A stretch of 64,000 nucleotides of DNA from Blastopirellula marina (GCF_002967765.1 NZ_PUHY01000010.1:558001-622000); one strand, 5' to 3'; positions 8,404 through 17,906 are shown, counted from the stretch's first letter. Program-made: numbers and translations. Notes: a model not told the origin generated them from the letters alone.

Positions 8404-9192
8404 ATGAAAATAACGCAACTTGGTTTGATGCTTCTGGCCGTCCTCGCTGTCAATGTTCAAAGCGCCGAAGCCCAAAAATGGGGCACGGTGACTGGTCGTT
8501 TCGTGATCGATGGCAAAGCCCCAACCTTGCCAGAAGATGAAATCACAAAAGACGTCGAATTCTGCGGCGCCAAGCTACCGAATCCTTCGCTGAAGGTCAG
8601 CGACGATGGTGGCATTCAGGACGTTGCGATGTGGCTTTACCTGGATCGTGGCGATAAGGCCCCGACTCCGCATCCTTCCTACGCCGAAGCCGCCAAGAAG
8701 CCAGTTGTCATTGACAACAAGGCGTGTCTATACGAACCACACGTGGTCGGTATCCTGGTTGGCCAGCCGGTCGAATTTAAGAACTCCGACCCGATTCCGC
8801 ACAACTTCAAGGTCGAAGGCTTTTCAAACTCTGGCATGAACAATCTGGTTCCTGTCGGCGGTGTGTTCGAGCACGAGTTCGACTCGGAAGAACGTTATCC
8901 GATGAATGCCAGTTGCTCGATCCACCCTTGGATGGCCGGCAAGATTATCGTTCGCGAATCCCCATACATGGCGGTTTCGGCTAAGGACGGTACCTTCACC
9001 ATCGAGAATCTGCCGGTTGGCGAGCACAAGCTGCAAATCTGGCACGAAATCCCTGGCACCATCAAAGAAATGAACGTCGGTGGCAAGAAGGTGAAAGACC
9101 GTAAGGGTCTGCTCGAGATTGAAGTGAAGGAAGGTGATAACGACCTGGGCGACATCAAGATCGAAGCCGATTTGTTGACGCCAAAGAAGTAG
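8404..9192 (+). CDS. secreted cupredoxin (plastocyanin-like) protein, copy 1
   Basis: 262 residues with a cleavable signal peptide (cleavage likely after QSAEA, near 23). The central region is a blue-copper fold: His133 in PIPHNF and the CSIHPWM motif give Cys171, His174 and Met177, the expected type 1 copper ligands. The tail from about 190 (DGTFTIENLPVGEHKLQIW) resembles a carboxypeptidase-regulatory-like beta sandwich. Probably a periplasmic electron carrier; such proteins are often labelled methylamine utilization proteins, which says little. It is followed 29 bases later by a close paralogue and then by a cytochrome c and the cytochrome oxidase genes, so I infer it donates electrons in this chain. 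The ATG has AAGGAG upstream. Confidence 0.85.
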   Translation: MKITQLGLMLLAVLAVNVQSAEAQKWGTVTGRFVIDGKAPTLPEDEITKDVEFCGAKLPNPSLKVSDDGGIQDVAMWLYLDRGDKAPTPHPSYAEAAKKPVVIDNKACLYEPHVVGILVGQPVEFKNSDPIPHNFKVEGFSNSGMNNLVPVGGVFEHEFDSEERYPMNASCSIHPWMAGKIIVRESPYMAVSAKDGTFTIENLPVGEHKLQIWHEIPGTIKEMNVGGKKVKDRKGLLEIEVKEGDNDLGDIKIEADLLTPKK

Positions 9193-9221
9193 TATCACAC
9201 TTCATTTCTGCGGAGTAAGTC

Positions 9222-10001
9222 ATGAGAACTGCCAAGTTTGCAGTCCTGCTGTTGGGCATTCTGGGTTTAATGACCCAGAATGCATCAGCCCAGCAGTGGG
9301 GCACGGTGACCGGGCGATTCGTGGTCAACGGAAAGCCTAACAACCTGAAAGATCTGACGGTAACCCAGGACAACCAGTTCTGCGGTAACAAGATTCCCGA
9401 TCCGGCATTGCAAGTCGATTCCGAAGGGAACTTGAAAGATGCCGCGTTGTGGCTGTTCCTCGATCGCGGTGACAAGGCACCTGATCCTCATCCGATGTAT
9501 GCCGCAAAGGTGAAGGAGACGGTGGTGGTCGATAACAAGGATTGCCTGTACGACCCTCAAGTTGCCTTGGTGTGCACGGGACAGGAAATCGAATTCAAGA
9601 ATTCCGATCCGATTCCGCACAACTTCAAAATCGATGGTTTCAGCAACGGTGGCATCAATACGTTAGTGCCCGCCGGTGGAAGCATGAAAAAGAAGTTCAA
9701 TTCGGAAGAGAAGTCGCCGATGATGGCTGGCTGCACGATCCATGGCTGGATGAAGTCGCGTATCGTGATGCGTGATTCTCCTTATATGGCGGTATCTGGC
9801 GAGAACGGGAAATTCACCATCGAGAACCTGCCGGTTGGTAAGCACCAATTCCAGGTCTGGCATCCGGTGAGCAACTACGTCAAAGAAATGAAAATCGACG
9901 GCAAGACGGTGAAAGACCGAAAGGGCATCATCGAAATCGACGTCAAACCAGGCAATAACGACCTGGGCGACATCGTGATCGATGCCAACCTGTTGAAGTA
10001 A
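9222..10001 (+). CDS. secreted cupredoxin (plastocyanin-like) protein, copy 2
   Basis: 259 residues, collinear with the preceding protein and clearly a tandem duplicate. Signal peptide to about residue 23 (ASA-QQWGTV). Copper ligands sit at the same positions: His133, Cys171, His174 and Met177 in CTIHGWM. The same C-terminal beta-sandwich follows. Charged surface residues differ, so the two may serve different partners or have different potentials. A hairpin at 10020-10049 follows directly. Confidence 0.85.
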   Translation: MRTAKFAVLLLGILGLMTQNASAQQWGTVTGRFVVNGKPNNLKDLTVTQDNQFCGNKIPDPALQVDSEGNLKDAALWLFLDRGDKAPDPHPMYAAKVKETVVVDNKDCLYDPQVALVCTGQEIEFKNSDPIPHNFKIDGFSNGGINTLVPAGGSMKKKFNSEEKSPMMAGCTIHGWMKSRIVMRDSPYMAVSGENGKFTIENLPVGKHQFQVWHPVSNYVKEMKIDGKTVKDRKGIIEIDVKPGNNDLGDIVIDANLLK

Positions 10002-10019
10002 CGTGATGAAAACAGTGAG

Positions 10020-10049
10020 AACGCGGTCCTTGTTTATGGGGACCGCGTT
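10020..10049 (+). terminator. hairpin between cupredoxin 2 and cytochrome c gene
   Basis: Perfect 10-bp inverted repeat AACGCGGTCC / GGACCGCGTT around a 10-base loop, 19 bases after the cupredoxin stop. No T-run follows, so it may be a processing or stability element or a weak terminator rather than a true rho-independent terminator. Confidence 0.55.
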
Positions 10050-10167
10050 GATCCCTGTAAGCGAACGTAGGCTTGGCTCTCGTGGAAGCCAACTCTGCTC
10101 TGTTTCTGAAGATCCACCTAACAGCGTCGTCTTCCCAGTGATAGGCGAAGGCAAACTGGAATCAACA

Positions 10168-11541
10168 ATGCGAATTTGCCAGGCCCCGGAGTTTGGCGGA
10201 CGTTATCAGGCGGGAGGCCTGGTTCTGGCCGTCTTGGTTGGGGCAATCATTGGATGCACGTCAGAACCTCCCCAGTTCGATCTGAACGAAGTCGCTTTGC
10301 GCAAAACCGAAATCACGCAAGACGCAAGCCTTAGCTTGGAGTATCAGATCGATCCGATCGCCAAGATTCTGTCCGAGAATTTCGGCACGCCTGACGATCC
10401 GAAGGTTCCAGAATTCGACTACGAAGAACTGTTCCCCGATCTGTACGAGGATCCTGAAAGCCTCGACGAAGATGAAAAGGCGAAACTCGAAGTCGAACAA
10501 TCCAGCATCAAAGATCTGCTGAAGATCGACATGCTAAAGATGGCCGCTGGCCCTTACGGAAGCGAAGAAGATGGCAGCCCACGAGGACTGTACCGCCAAC
10601 ACTGTGTTCACTGCCACGGTATCAACGGCGATGGAGCAGGTCCGACGGCTGCGTTCTTAAACCCTTACCCACGCGATTTCCGTATGGGCAAGTTTAAGTG
10701 GAAGTCGACCAAGACAGGTGTTCCACCAACTCACGACGATCTGAAACGGATCATCATGAACGGAGCTCCTGGCACCGCGATGCCCAGCTTCAAACTGCTT
10801 CCCGAAGAAGAGGTCGAAGCACTCGTTCAATACGTGAAGTATCTGACAATCCGGGGCGAATCCGAACGCAATCTGTTGATGGAGTTCTCGCAACTGGACG
10901 CGGCGGTCGCCAAGCCAGCCGAAAAGCGAAACGAGGAAGAAAAAGAATACATCAAAGAGATGTCTCCCGAAGAGCTGGCCGAAGCGAAGGAAGACCTCAA
11001 GGCGGAAGTCGAAGAGCTGACCGAATACGCGCGAATGGACTTCATCCTACCAGTTTACGAGAAGTGGCGTGACGCCGAACCGACTGAAGTCCCAGCACGT
11101 CCCGATTGGGATCTCGACGAGTCGATTGCCGCCGGGAAGGTTTTGTTCTTCGGTAAGGGTGGCTGTGCGACCTGTCATGGACAGTCTGGCTTGGGCGATG
11201 GTCAAACGGCCGAAATGTTCTATGACGACTGGACGGAAGACTTCTTCGATCCAAAAGCCCCTGACAATCTGGAAGAGTTCCTGGCGTTAGGCGCTTTGCC
11301 ACCTCGCAAGCTCGACCCCCGTAACTTGCGTTTGGGCAACTTCCGTGGTGGTCGCCGCCCGGTCGATGTCTACTGGCGTATCAAAAACGGCATCGAAGGC
11401 GCCAAAATGCCTGCCGCTGCCTACGACTTGCAAGACGAGGACGTCTGGCACTTAGTCGACTTTGTTCTGAAGGGCTTGCCATACGACAGCTTGAGCCAGC
11501 CGTCGCTGCATGAGCAAGAGAATATTCGGCTAAGAAACTAA
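10168..11541 (+). CDS. dihaem cytochrome c lipoprotein
   Basis: 457 residues from the ATG at 10168; the frame is open to 10003 but that extension lacks a signal and overlaps the hairpin. The chosen start gives a signal peptide ending VGAIIGC (Cys30), a lipobox. Two haem c sites: CVHCH at 146-150 with GTAMPSF (Met205) as likely axial ligand, and CATCH at 333-337 with AKMPAAAYD (Met414). An acidic, helical linker (about 235-300, rich in Glu and Lys) separates the two cytochrome domains. Probably a membrane-anchored periplasmic carrier feeding the oxidase encoded next; role inferred from position. Confidence 0.9.
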   Translation: MRICQAPEFGGRYQAGGLVLAVLVGAIIGCTSEPPQFDLNEVALRKTEITQDASLSLEYQIDPIAKILSENFGTPDDPKVPEFDYEELFPDLYEDPESLDEDEKAKLEVEQSSIKDLLKIDMLKMAAGPYGSEEDGSPRGLYRQHCVHCHGINGDGAGPTAAFLNPYPRDFRMGKFKWKSTKTGVPPTHDDLKRIIMNGAPGTAMPSFKLLPEEEVEALVQYVKYLTIRGESERNLLMEFSQLDAAVAKPAEKRNEEEKEYIKEMSPEELAEAKEDLKAEVEELTEYARMDFILPVYEKWRDAEPTEVPARPDWDLDESIAAGKVLFFGKGGCATCHGQSGLGDGQTAEMFYDDWTEDFFDPKAPDNLEEFLALGALPPRKLDPRNLRLGNFRGGRRPVDVYWRIKNGIEGAKMPAAAYDLQDEDVWHLVDFVLKGLPYDSLSQPSLHEQENIRLRN

Positions 11542-11620
11542 CCGCACAACCTTTGATCGCTCGACGAGACACCTCGTCGAACATGCCATACAGCACAGGC
11601 TGGAAGTAGGAGAGTCCCTG

Positions 11621-12421
11621 GTGGGAAGATTCTGGAGTCTTGTTTTTTTGAGCATCCCAATCTTGGGCACCCTCATCATTGTGTGGGCAGCCATGGATTG
11701 GTATCCGCTTGAAGGCCACTGGTTCCCTGAACGGGTTGTCGAGGATGGTAACATCGACCACCTTTTCTACTTCATCCTATGGCTGACCGGCATTGTCTTC
11801 ATCGCAACGGGAATCCTTCTGTTCTGGTTTCTGTGGAAATACGATGCAGCCAAGAATGACCAGCCAGTCGTGTTCACACACGGCAGTCATTACCTGGAAG
11901 TGATGTGGTCAGTCGTTCCGGCGATCATCCTGCTTTTTTTGGCTATATACCAAATGGATGCTTGGGCGGGTGCTCGAATGGAACGTCCCGTGTTGGCCAA
12001 CGGCCAGCCCAAACCGCCGATCGCGCGTGTGACAGGTCGGCAGTTTGAATGGAAGATGCAATACCCGGGTGAAGACCAGAAGTTCGACACGCCAGACGAT
12101 CTCTATGTTACCAACGTTTTGCACGTTCCCCGTGACGAGGAAGTGGTCCTTGAAATAGAAAGTGAAGACGTGCTGCACAGCTTCTTTCTGCCGAACTTCC
12201 GCGTCAAACAGGACGTCGTCCCCGGTATGAAGCAGTTTATTTGGTTCAAGCCGATCAAAGATGGTTCGTACGATATTGTCTGTGCCGAGCTTTGCGGTTG
12301 GGGTCATTACAAGATGAAAGGTCAAATTACCGTCCAGTCGCGGAATGATTTCGACGTCTGGCTAAAGAAGACCTATGACGAACAAGAGTTGTCCGAATTT
12401 TCGCTGGCTGAGGCAGAGTAA
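11621..12421 (+). CDS. coxB: cytochrome c oxidase subunit II
   Basis: 266 residues with a GTG start at 11621, preceded by GTAGGAGAG. Hydrophobic segments at about 5-25, 48-72 and 94-112 anchor a periplasmic cupredoxin domain. The CuA site is intact: His186 in HSFFLP, then CAELCGWGHYKM giving Cys221, Glu223, Cys225, His229 and Met232. It accepts electrons from the soluble donor and passes them to subunit I. No fused cytochrome c domain, unlike caa3 subunit II; the separate dihaem cytochrome upstream may fill that place. coxA starts 6 bases downstream. Confidence 0.95.
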   Translation: MGRFWSLVFLSIPILGTLIIVWAAMDWYPLEGHWFPERVVEDGNIDHLFYFILWLTGIVFIATGILLFWFLWKYDAAKNDQPVVFTHGSHYLEVMWSVVPAIILLFLAIYQMDAWAGARMERPVLANGQPKPPIARVTGRQFEWKMQYPGEDQKFDTPDDLYVTNVLHVPRDEEVVLEIESEDVLHSFFLPNFRVKQDVVPGMKQFIWFKPIKDGSYDIVCAELCGWGHYKMKGQITVQSRNDFDVWLKKTYDEQELSEFSLAEAE

Positions 12422-12427
12422 GATACG

Positions 12428-14242
12428 ATGAGCAGCATCACTGCGGATGGGCACGCATCGCACGCCCACTCGTCCAGCGAATTTGGCGTTGGCGAGTTCA
12501 TTTCGACCTACGTGTTTTCACGCGACCACAAGGTAATTGGGATTCAATTCCTGTTCTCGACCTTGCTGTGGTTCCTGGTGGGCGGTTTGCTTGCAATTGG
12601 CATCCGTTGGCAATTGGCTTGGCCTTGGAGCGACATGCCGGTGATCGGGCCAATGCTCTTCTCGGCAGAAGGTGGTCAGATCTCACCTGAGTTCTACACG
12701 ATGCTCTTTACCATGCACGCCACGGTGATGACCTTTCTGGTGATCATTCCGATCTTGGCGGGTGCATTCGGCAACTACTTAATCCCGCTGATGATCGGGG
12801 CCGACGATATGGCTTTCCCCACGCTCAACATGCTCAGCTACTGGGTGATGTGGCCAGCGTTCTTCTTCTTTGGAGGAAGCTTCTTCGTTGCCGGTAACGG
12901 AGCATCGAGTGGTTGGACCAGTTATCCCCCATTATCCTCAGTGCCAGAATCGGCTCCTGGTAGCGGTCTCGCGCAAACGATGTGGCTGCTTGGTCTGACC
13001 TGTGTCGGCATCAGTTCGATGATGGGTTCAGTCAACTACCTGACTACGATTATTCAGATGCGTGCTCCTGGCATGACGATGATGCGTCTGCCGCTGACGA
13101 TCTGGGGCATGTTTATTACAGCGCTCCTGCAAGCGTTCGCCTTGCCCGTGCTGACCGCCGCAGGCTTTATGCAACTGCTCGATCGCACCGTGGGGACTGG
13201 TTTCTTCATTCCAGAAGCGTTGTCGGTGAACAACTCGCCCATGGCACCTGGTGGTGGACAGCCGCTGCTGTGGCAGCACTTATTCTGGTTCTATTCCCAC
13301 CCGGCGGTCTACATCATGATCTTGCCAGCGATGGGGATGGTTTCGGACATTTTGTGCTGCTTCGCTCGCAAGCCGCTGTTCGGTTACAAACCAATGGTTT
13401 ACGCCATGAATGGGATTGCGGGTCTCGGATTCATTGTCTGGGGACATCACATGTTTGTCTCTGGTATGAATCCTGGTCTCGGCATGACGTTCATGGTCGC
13501 GACGATGATGATCGCCTTGCCAAGTGCGGTAAAAACCTTCAATTGGCTCGGCACGATCTACGGCGGAAAAATCCAGTTCACCACGCCGATGTTGTTCTCG
13601 CTGGCATTTGTTTCGATGTTCGTGGTGGGTGGCCTCTCCGGTATCTTCATGGCTGCAACGCCGGTGGATATCTTCATCCACGACACCTATTACATTGTCG
13701 CTCACTTCCATTACGTTTTGTTCGGTGGAACAGCGATGGCCGTGTTCGGTGCGATCTATTTCTGGTTCCCCAAGATGTTCGGTCGCACCATGAACGAGTT
13801 CTGGGGAAAGGTGCACTTCCTCCTGACGTTTGTGTTCCTCAACGGGACATTCTTCACGATGCACATCCTGGGCGCCGTGGGTTTTCCACGTCGTTTAGCC
13901 GATCCGTACCACTACGAGACATTCCGCCACTTGCAACCGATCAACCAGTTCATGACGATCTGTGCCATTTTGATGGTGGCCTCGCAGATCCCGTTCATTT
14001 TGAACTTTTTCTACAGCATGTTCTTCGGCCCCAAGGCTGGACGCAATCCTTGGCACGCCAACGGTCTGGAATGGCAAGCACCGAGTCCTCCTGGGCATGG
14101 CAACTTCGATTTTCAGCCGATTGTCTATCGTGGTCCTTACGAGTATGGATCACCCGAAACGGACCAGGATTATTACCCACAGACTCAGCCACCGACCGAG
14201 CGTGGCAAAGCAGACGTCCCACCGACTTTAGCTGCTGACTAA
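12428..14242 (+). CDS. coxA: cytochrome c oxidase subunit I, A2-type
   Basis: 604 residues, twelve-helix haem-copper oxidase core. Visible ligands: His97 (haem a, MHATVM), His291 and Tyr295 (CuB and cross-linked Tyr in YSHPAVY), His340/His341 (CuB, HHMF), His426 (haem a3) and His428 (haem a) in VAHFHYV. The K-channel Lys369 is kept in PSAVKTFNW. The Glu that lies in HPEVY of A1 oxidases is Ala293, with Tyr289-Ser290 before His291, the YSHPxVY signature of A2-type oxidases. The last 50 residues are a polar Pro-rich tail. Reduces oxygen to water and pumps protons. Part of the coxB-coxA-ctaA-ctaB-coxC-coxD run. Confidence 0.96.
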   Translation: MSSITADGHASHAHSSSEFGVGEFISTYVFSRDHKVIGIQFLFSTLLWFLVGGLLAIGIRWQLAWPWSDMPVIGPMLFSAEGGQISPEFYTMLFTMHATVMTFLVIIPILAGAFGNYLIPLMIGADDMAFPTLNMLSYWVMWPAFFFFGGSFFVAGNGASSGWTSYPPLSSVPESAPGSGLAQTMWLLGLTCVGISSMMGSVNYLTTIIQMRAPGMTMMRLPLTIWGMFITALLQAFALPVLTAAGFMQLLDRTVGTGFFIPEALSVNNSPMAPGGGQPLLWQHLFWFYSHPAVYIMILPAMGMVSDILCCFARKPLFGYKPMVYAMNGIAGLGFIVWGHHMFVSGMNPGLGMTFMVATMMIALPSAVKTFNWLGTIYGGKIQFTTPMLFSLAFVSMFVVGGLSGIFMAATPVDIFIHDTYYIVAHFHYVLFGGTAMAVFGAIYFWFPKMFGRTMNEFWGKVHFLLTFVFLNGTFFTMHILGAVGFPRRLADPYHYETFRHLQPINQFMTICAILMVASQIPFILNFFYSMFFGPKAGRNPWHANGLEWQAPSPPGHGNFDFQPIVYRGPYEYGSPETDQDYYPQTQPPTERGKADVPPTLAAD

Positions 14243-14248
14243 GTACGT

Positions 14249-15271
14249 ATGACTGAACTATCCCAATCCGAATCTCGCTGGCCGCATCGCTTGGCGTTGC
14301 TGTTGGTCTTGACGACGTATCCGCTGATCTGGATCGGCGGTCTGGTCACGACCACCAAGAGCGGCATGGCCGTTCCGGATTGGCCGTCGACCTATGGATA
14401 CAACATGTTTCTGTATCCGTGGCAGACGTGGGTGTTCGGTCCCTATGACCTGTTCCTGGAACATGGGCATCGTCTGTTGGCTTCGACGGTTGGATTTTTG
14501 TGCATCTTGTTCTTAGGTCTGGCAATCTGGCGGAAAGATCGGACGCAAATCTGGTTGGCTTCCGCGGCGTTAGTCCTCGTCTTGGCTCAGGGAATTCTCG
14601 GTGGCCTGCGGGTTGTTTTGGATGCGACGACTATCGCACGAGTCCACGGCTGCGTCGGCCCACTCTTTTTCGGCTACTTGGTCTATCTCGAGTGTCGTAC
14701 TTCGCGGCGATGGCAGTTGATGTCGCCGATCGAGAGCGAATTCGGCCGAACGTACGTCTTACGTTCCGTTTCATTCGTAGTGCTGGCCTTCCTGCAAATC
14801 GCGCTCGGATCGTTAATCCGGCACGTCCCAGCGACGATGCCGCATCAATCATTTCGGGTCGCGGTCCTCTTTCACGTAATCACGGCATTCCTGGTTGCCG
14901 CCAATGCGATGATCTTGCTTTGGTTGGCGGTTCGCGATCGACAATCGAATCGGCATATCGTGGTGGTCGCCGTGATTGCAGTATTGCTGGTCGTGGGTCA
15001 AATTGGCCTCGGTATCGCCGCGTACACCGTCAAATATAATTGGCCCACTTTCCTGCCACGTAGTAGCTACTTTGCCGGGTTTGTGATCGAGTGGGAAAGC
15101 AATTTACAAGCAATGATCGTCACAGGCCACGTCGCTGTTGGCTCTGCAATTCTGGCCGTAGCCGTGATGCTGGCAACTTACAGTTCGCGTTGTTATTCCA
15201 ATTCCATGAAAATCTCAAAGAACTCCGCGCCGCAGACATCCCACGCGTCCGCCAAGGAGGTGATGGTATGA
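14249..15271 (+). CDS. ctaA: haem A synthase (COX15/CtaA family)
   Basis: 340 residues, about eight membrane segments. The N-terminal TTTKSGMAVPDWPSTYG and the EHGHRLLAS motif are family signatures; the His residues serve as haem ligands. It oxidises the C8 methyl of haem O to a formyl group, giving haem A for subunit I. It starts 6 bases after coxA, and its stop TGA overlaps the ATG of ctaB (ATGA), implying coupled translation. Confidence 0.93.
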   Translation: MTELSQSESRWPHRLALLLVLTTYPLIWIGGLVTTTKSGMAVPDWPSTYGYNMFLYPWQTWVFGPYDLFLEHGHRLLASTVGFLCILFLGLAIWRKDRTQIWLASAALVLVLAQGILGGLRVVLDATTIARVHGCVGPLFFGYLVYLECRTSRRWQLMSPIESEFGRTYVLRSVSFVVLAFLQIALGSLIRHVPATMPHQSFRVAVLFHVITAFLVAANAMILLWLAVRDRQSNRHIVVVAVIAVLLVVGQIGLGIAAYTVKYNWPTFLPRSSYFAGFVIEWESNLQAMIVTGHVAVGSAILAVAVMLATYSSRCYSNSMKISKNSAPQTSHASAKEVMV

Positions 15272-16179
15272 GCACAGGTCCCGCCACCTTGACCGAACGC
15301 CCCTCGGGCATGAAGCAGCAATTGAGCGACTACTTGGAACTCACCAAGCCGAAGATCGCCGTTCTACTGTTAGTTTGCGTGGCAATTGCCGGCTTCTACG
15401 CCAGCGGTGGTCAGCCTGATGTCGTTCGCTTGGTCAACGTGATCATCGGCACGGCATTGGTCGCGGCTAGCAGTTGCGTCTGGAATCAATGCCTGGAAGT
15501 GCATGCCGACCGTCGCATGAACCGAACTTCCCAGCGACCGATTCCCAGTGGGCGACTTTCGCGTTACTCCAGTGCAATGTTCGGCACCTTGCTCGGTTCG
15601 ATCGGTGTTGCCTACTTGTTAGCAACCGTCGGATGGATGCCTGCGTTGATCGGGGTGCTGACGTGGGTGCTTTATGTTTGCATCTATACCCCGATGAAGC
15701 AGTGGACACCATGGAATACCACCGTCGGTGCGATCGCCGGCGCGTTGCCGATGCTCATGGGATGGCTGGCCGTGAATCCGACGCTCGACATTAAGGCGAT
15801 TTCGCTGTTTGCGATCTTATTCTTCTGGCAATTCCCCCATTTCATGGCCATCGCGTGGTTATACCGCGAAGACTATGAAAAGGGTGGCATGCAGATGTGG
15901 TCGGTCGTTGATCGAAGCGGCACGAAAGCCGGTCTTCAAGCCGTTTCCGGGGCGATGGCCTTGCTGTTGGTCAGCGTGGTCCCAGGCCTCGGCTATATCG
16001 CGATGCCCAACATCACGTACATGCTCCTGTCGCTATTTGGTGGCACGGTGATGTTGATCGCCTCGCTTCGCTTTTTCACGTCACGCGACGAGAAGACCGC
16101 TCGCCAGTTGCTGTTTGCTTCGTTATTTTACCTGCCGATTCAACTTGGCCTGTTGGTCATCCTGCCTAGTGGCGTGTAA
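15268..16179 (+). CDS. ctaB: protohaem IX farnesyltransferase
   Basis: 303 residues from the ATG at 15268, which has an ideal AAGGAGG site and overlaps the ctaA stop by four bases; the longer frame to 15091 lies inside ctaA. UbiA-family prenyltransferase: YLELTKPKIAVLLL near the start, then NQCLEVHADRRMNRTSQRP carrying the Asp-rich diphosphate site, and a second loop WLYREDYEKGGMQMW. It adds a farnesyl group to protohaem to make haem O, the substrate of ctaA. Confidence 0.95.
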   Translation: MSTGPATLTERPSGMKQQLSDYLELTKPKIAVLLLVCVAIAGFYASGGQPDVVRLVNVIIGTALVAASSCVWNQCLEVHADRRMNRTSQRPIPSGRLSRYSSAMFGTLLGSIGVAYLLATVGWMPALIGVLTWVLYVCIYTPMKQWTPWNTTVGAIAGALPMLMGWLAVNPTLDIKAISLFAILFFWQFPHFMAIAWLYREDYEKGGMQMWSVVDRSGTKAGLQAVSGAMALLLVSVVPGLGYIAMPNITYMLLSLFGGTVMLIASLRFFTSRDEKTARQLLFASLFYLPIQLGLLVILPSGV

Positions 16180-16213
16180 GTTTCCACGGAACGAGTCTTA
16201 GAACGAACCCCGC

Positions 16214-17425
16214 ATGTCCGATTCCAACCACGATCATCACGACCACGTCAAACTGGAATACCATCCAGCATTACCTTTGCCTCTAGGCAAGCTGTGCTTG
16301 TGGCTATTTCTGTCGACCGAGATCATGTTCTTTGCGGGCTTGATCGGGGCCTACGTGGTTCTACGATTCGGCAGCCCAGTGGGCACTTGGCCGACGCCAC
16401 ACGACGTCCATCTTAGCGAACCGCTAGGGGCGATTAATACGTTCGTGCTGATTTGCAGCAGCTTGTCGATCGTTCTGTCGCTGGAGGCGGCTCGTAAGAA
16501 CAATGCAGCCAACGCGAAGAAGTGGCTGTTAATCACGTTCACGCTTGGCTGCGTCTTTCTCGGAATCAAAGCTTACGAATACAAAGAGAAATTTGCCCAC
16601 GGCATCTTCCCCAACAAAGAACACCGCCGGCTCTACGATCGATCTGACGTCTATTACGTGTCGGCACTCAAAGTCCGTCTGGAAGAGCTTCGCACGTCGC
16701 TTACGGACGAAGAGAAGCAAATCGAAGTCGCTCCTGGCGTGACTCGTGAGTCGTTCGTTGAAACCATGTTCAACGGAGGCGTCGCCTATACGGCTCGCCA
16801 GGCGACCGAAGCAGCGAACAACCCGCTCGAAGCACAGGCAATCATCGATTCCTTAGTCTACAGCGTGCGACACCACGAAACGACCGATTACCAGGCGACG
16901 CGTTTGCGAAACGAAAAGAAATCGCTGGAAGGTCCGTTGGCCGATCTCAACGAGAAGCTCAAAGGTATCGAAGCTCGTAAGGCAGAGATTCAAACGGCCT
17001 TGGCTGCCGAAGGTGACGATAAGCCTTCTGACGAAGATGCCAACAAGATGCGTGCCGAGCAAGCGACCTTGATGCAAGATCAAGCCAAGACGCAGACTGA
17101 AGCGAAGCCGCTGGAAGAACGGATTGCGTTTCTTAATATCCTATTGGCGGACGATGCCCATTTGTTGAATCACGGCATCAATCACGAGATGGCCTGGATG
17201 GAACTTCCGATGGTCATTCCCAGCGGTCACATGTGGGCGAGTACTTACTTCCTGCTGACCGGATTTCATGCTTTGCACGTGGTGATCGGACTAATCATTT
17301 TCCTGCTGGTGCTTTTCAGTACCCTCGATATGACGAAGGCCAACTACCTGGAGAATGCCGGGTTGTATTGGCACTTTGTCGACTTAGTGTGGATCTTCCT
17401 TTTCCCCATGCTGTACCTGTTTTAG
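16214..17425 (+). CDS. coxC: cytochrome c oxidase subunit III with large internal insertion
   Basis: 403 residues, about twice the usual five-helix bacterial form. Residues 1-127 contain three helices (including [20 protein letters not shown]) and 335-403 hold the rest ([39 protein letters not shown]). Between them, about 128-333, lies a hydrophilic, charged insertion with a predicted coiled coil at 225-310. The frame is intact and the flanking membrane parts are normal, so it is a true extra domain rather than an error. Subunit III stabilises subunit I and helps proton uptake; the added domain's role is unknown. The insertion point falls right after YEYKEKF, where helices are normally joined by a short loop. 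Confidence 0.92.
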   Translation: MSDSNHDHHDHVKLEYHPALPLPLGKLCLWLFLSTEIMFFAGLIGAYVVLRFGSPVGTWPTPHDVHLSEPLGAINTFVLICSSLSIVLSLEAARKNNAANAKKWLLITFTLGCVFLGIKAYEYKEKFAHGIFPNKEHRRLYDRSDVYYVSALKVRLEELRTSLTDEEKQIEVAPGVTRESFVETMFNGGVAYTARQATEAANNPLEAQAIIDSLVYSVRHHETTDYQATRLRNEKKSLEGPLADLNEKLKGIEARKAEIQTALAAEGDDKPSDEDANKMRAEQATLMQDQAKTQTEAKPLEERIAFLNILLADDAHLLNHGINHEMAWMELPMVIPSGHMWASTYFLLTGFHALHVVIGLIIFLLVLFSTLDMTKANYLENAGLYWHFVDLVWIFLFPMLYLF

Positions 17426-17438
17426 AAAAAGCGACACC

Positions 17439-17894
17439 ATGAGCGAACCTAGCGAAGTCCCACCCCATGGCGAGCCACTTCCAGATGCCCATCTGGAAAA
17501 CGACGAGACCTTGCACGCGACCACCGGCAACGGCAAGTATTGGGTCGTGTTTGTGGCGTTGTGCGTCTTGACCCTTTGCTCGTTTCTCACCTATTTCGAA
17601 TGGTGGGACACCGCGATTCCAGCAAAGGTCAGCATGGCCTTCATGATGGCCGTCTCTTGCGGTAAGGCGTTGCTGGTGATGTTGTTCTTCATGCATTTGC
17701 TATGGGAAGCGAACTGGAAATGGGTTCTCACGATCCCGGCAGCCATGATGGCTATCTTCCTCACTTGTATGTTGATTCCTGATATCGGCCTGCGAACCGA
17801 GAATTACTCGGAAGAGCGTTGGTATCATGCTCCGGTTCCCCACATCGAATCGGCCGATAATGCTGCCGCAGATGCGACCAACGCGCCCCATTAA
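17439..17894 (+). CDS. coxD: cytochrome c oxidase subunit IV-like (CtaF/CoxD)
   Basis: 151 residues, three hydrophobic segments (about 30-50, 58-83 and 90-113) with the pattern KYWVVFVALCVLTLCSFLTY and MAFMMAVSCGKALLVMLFFMHLLW typical of prokaryotic subunit IV. N- and C-termini are polar. It starts 13 bases after coxC. Small accessory subunit of the oxidase. Confidence 0.85.
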   Translation: MSEPSEVPPHGEPLPDAHLENDETLHATTGNGKYWVVFVALCVLTLCSFLTYFEWWDTAIPAKVSMAFMMAVSCGKALLVMLFFMHLLWEANWKWVLTIPAAMMAIFLTCMLIPDIGLRTENYSEERWYHAPVPHIESADNAAADATNAPH

Positions 17895-17906
17895 GTTGAA
17901 CTGCGA

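Noticed and set aside
12982-14238. 418-codon plus-strand open frame inside coxA
   Set aside because: Out-of-frame shadow of coxA; low-complexity Arg/His-rich translation.
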